Below, piece by piece: positions 62,506 to 64,000 of a stretch of DNA of 64,000 nt. The notes under the pieces are model-generated. The model worked only from the letters and a program-made list of their open reading frames with translations, was not told where the DNA came from and ran no database searches. The DNA is from Dimorphilus gyrociliatus (lineage: Eukaryota > Annelida > Polychaeta > Dinophilidae), in assembly GCA_904063045.1 (NCBI GenBank), contig CAJFCJ010000006.1:806001-870000 (forward strand), written 5' to 3'. Both the position numbers and the translations under genes were made by a program. Each line of letters begins with the position of its first letter. The stretch's first letter is position 1.

Positions 62506-64000
62506 ATGTTACCAATAGTAAGTATTTTTGCGATTATTATTCTGTTTTCAGAGAATAATTAATCAACTTGATGAGAGAGAACAACTGAATATCATTTCTG
62601 ATGCTTATTAACTCAGTGATTTCAATTTCTGCTTTTGATCATCGAAATGATACATTATGAGACCACACCGCCATTTTGACAGCATTTTTAAATATCGTTA
62701 ATATTTACAGAACGGTTCATCGAGCCTGATGTCGTCGTTGAGTTTGCCTCCACCTTTGCCAAGTCAGACTCCATCCATGACGCAGTCAAAGTTATCGACA
62801 ACCGTTATGGGAAGCGGAATGACACCCTTTGGAACGCCCGGTAAATTTTGTTTGTTATTTTAAATATAATTTACACAATTTAGTCTAATATGAACGCTTA
62901 AAACTAATGAAATAAATTAATATTGAACACTTACGCTATATTTTAATATACGATTTATTATTCCAATAGATTTACATAAATTTTTATTATAGGTATTTCG
63001 GCACCTCCTCCTGTTGTACCGAATCTCATAGTTCCATCTGCTCTGCGACCAACAGCCATGCAGCAAACTTTAGGTAAAAATGCAAAACAAATGAGAATCT
63101 TTGCGAACGTTTAAAAATACGAATTAGGCTTTAATTTACAATCCTACAAAGTTTATTTGAAGACGTCTGTTGAACATGGGACATTAGCTTTAATGTTTTC
63201 TATTTTTTTCCCGATTTAATTTGATGTATACTTTTAGTAGTTCTATACAGCGTGCGTTTGTTTGTGGTTGTTCCAGTAAGAAAAGGCGATAGCAGAAGAC
63301 GTTTTCGACGAGAAGGGTGAAAAGTTATGGGGACAGACGCACGAGGCGAATGTATGCCATTGTTTGTAAACAAATTGAGTAGGCTTTATTTGGGATGTGA
63401 ATACATGTTCAAGTGCGATCAGGCTTCAATTTTCATAAAAATAATTGAACATTTTTAGAAAAAAATCGTGCTTATGTATCAACATCCAAAAAAATTGTTC
63501 ATGTCACATAACATGTGTGTTTTTTTTTGCCGTTAAAGTCGCTCCACATCGACAAAAAAACGGTCGTCTGGTAAATGGATGGTAAACCTTTTTTTATAAA
63601 CTATATAAAAAGAAAAATGTGCTTTCTTGGAAATTTTATTTACGTTTTCGTTAAACAATGAATTTCAAAACAGGCAATGTACAACTGAAACAAACGGGCG
63701 ATATTATACAGGGCTCCGGAGCGAAAAAATCGTCGAAGGATTTAGATGCGTCGAAATTGAATGTTAAACAGCAGGAAGCAATAGAAAAAGTTCGGAAGTA
63801 TGCCATGGAGCAGTCCATTAGGCAAGTTTTGGTGAAGCATACGATAGCTCAACAACAAGCTCAAATGATTCATTTTCAAGTAATTTTATTAAATATTTCT
63901 TCAAACCAAAGTTTAAACATATATTTGCAGACAACAGTTCAAAGACAACAAGCACTAGCGCTCATGTGTAGAGTGTACGTGGGTTCCTTAAGTTTTGAAA
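62506..64000 (+). CDS. PUF60: Poly(U)-binding splicing factor PUF60 (half-pint), 5' part, cut by the window end
   Basis: Exons 62506-62517 (tiny first coding exon), 62711-62840, 62993-63073, 63674-63879 and 63931 onwards, in phase. The N-terminal region is S/P/T-rich (MGSGMTPFGTPG). Next comes the helical segment VRKYAMEQSIRQVLVKHTIA, matching PUF60 upstream of its RRMs, and the RNP2 of RRM1 begins at MCRVYVGSLSFE at the window edge. PUF60 works with U2AF at 3' splice sites. The 12-nt first exon is inferred from an ATG next to a GTAAGT donor in phase. Confidence 0.88.

Overview
The window is nuclear DNA from a bilaterian-type invertebrate. Genes are broken by GT-AG introns, most of them 45-130 nt. 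The sequence is AT-rich and has no operons, Shine-Dalgarno sites, CRISPR arrays or insertion sequences. About 24 protein genes sit in 64 kb on both strands. Compact spacing, tiny introns and cilium genes would fit a miniaturised spiralian (for example a compact annelid such as Dimorphilus), but the species is inferred, not shown. Exon models below were built by hand from splice sites, phase continuity and family resemblance.

Layout. 0.1-2.9 kb (-): a degenerate class A GPCR and a Mn-type CDF metal transporter. 4.1-7.9 kb (+): vigilin. 8.2-9.7 kb (-): LAMTOR5 and a Piercer-of-microtubule-wall protein. 10.1-13.2 kb (+): a TMEM116-like seven-pass receptor with an intronless coiled-coil gene nested in one intron. 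13.5-31 kb (-): mS29/DAP3, RNF41, WDR81, ARIH1 and USP19. 31.5-37.9 kb (+): Hakai/CBLL1 and INTS4. 38.2-39.5 kb (-): STX17. 39.9-43.2 kb (+): a minimal polycystin-1-like protein. 43.3-44.8 kb (-): TPGS1. 45.0-48.3 kb (+): a divergent ionotropic glutamate-receptor-like channel. 48.5-50.0 kb (+): RNF121. 50.4-57.5 kb (-): CFAP65-like. 58.0-59.9 kb (+): PRPF3. 60.4-61.1 kb (+): an unrecognised single-pass membrane protein. 61.6-62.3 kb (-): TBCA. 62.5 kb to the window end (+): PUF60, cut off.

Themes. Five ubiquitin-system genes (RNF41, ARIH1, USP19, Hakai, RNF121) lie in this stretch, four of them within 18 kb. A second group concerns cilia and tubulin (PIERCE1-like, TPGS1, CFAP65-like, TBCA, PKD1-like). 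WDR81, STX17 and LAMTOR5 are endolysosome/autophagy genes. Several genes are arranged head-to-head with 200-500 bp between start codons, so shared promoters are likely.

Most unusual: four membrane proteins keep their family fold but have lost signature parts. These are the GPCR without D2.50, DRY or NPxxY, the CDF transporter without its cytoplasmic C-terminal domain, the polycystin-1-like protein reduced to TM1-PLAT-TM5, and the iGluR-like subunit without the SYTANLAAF gate.
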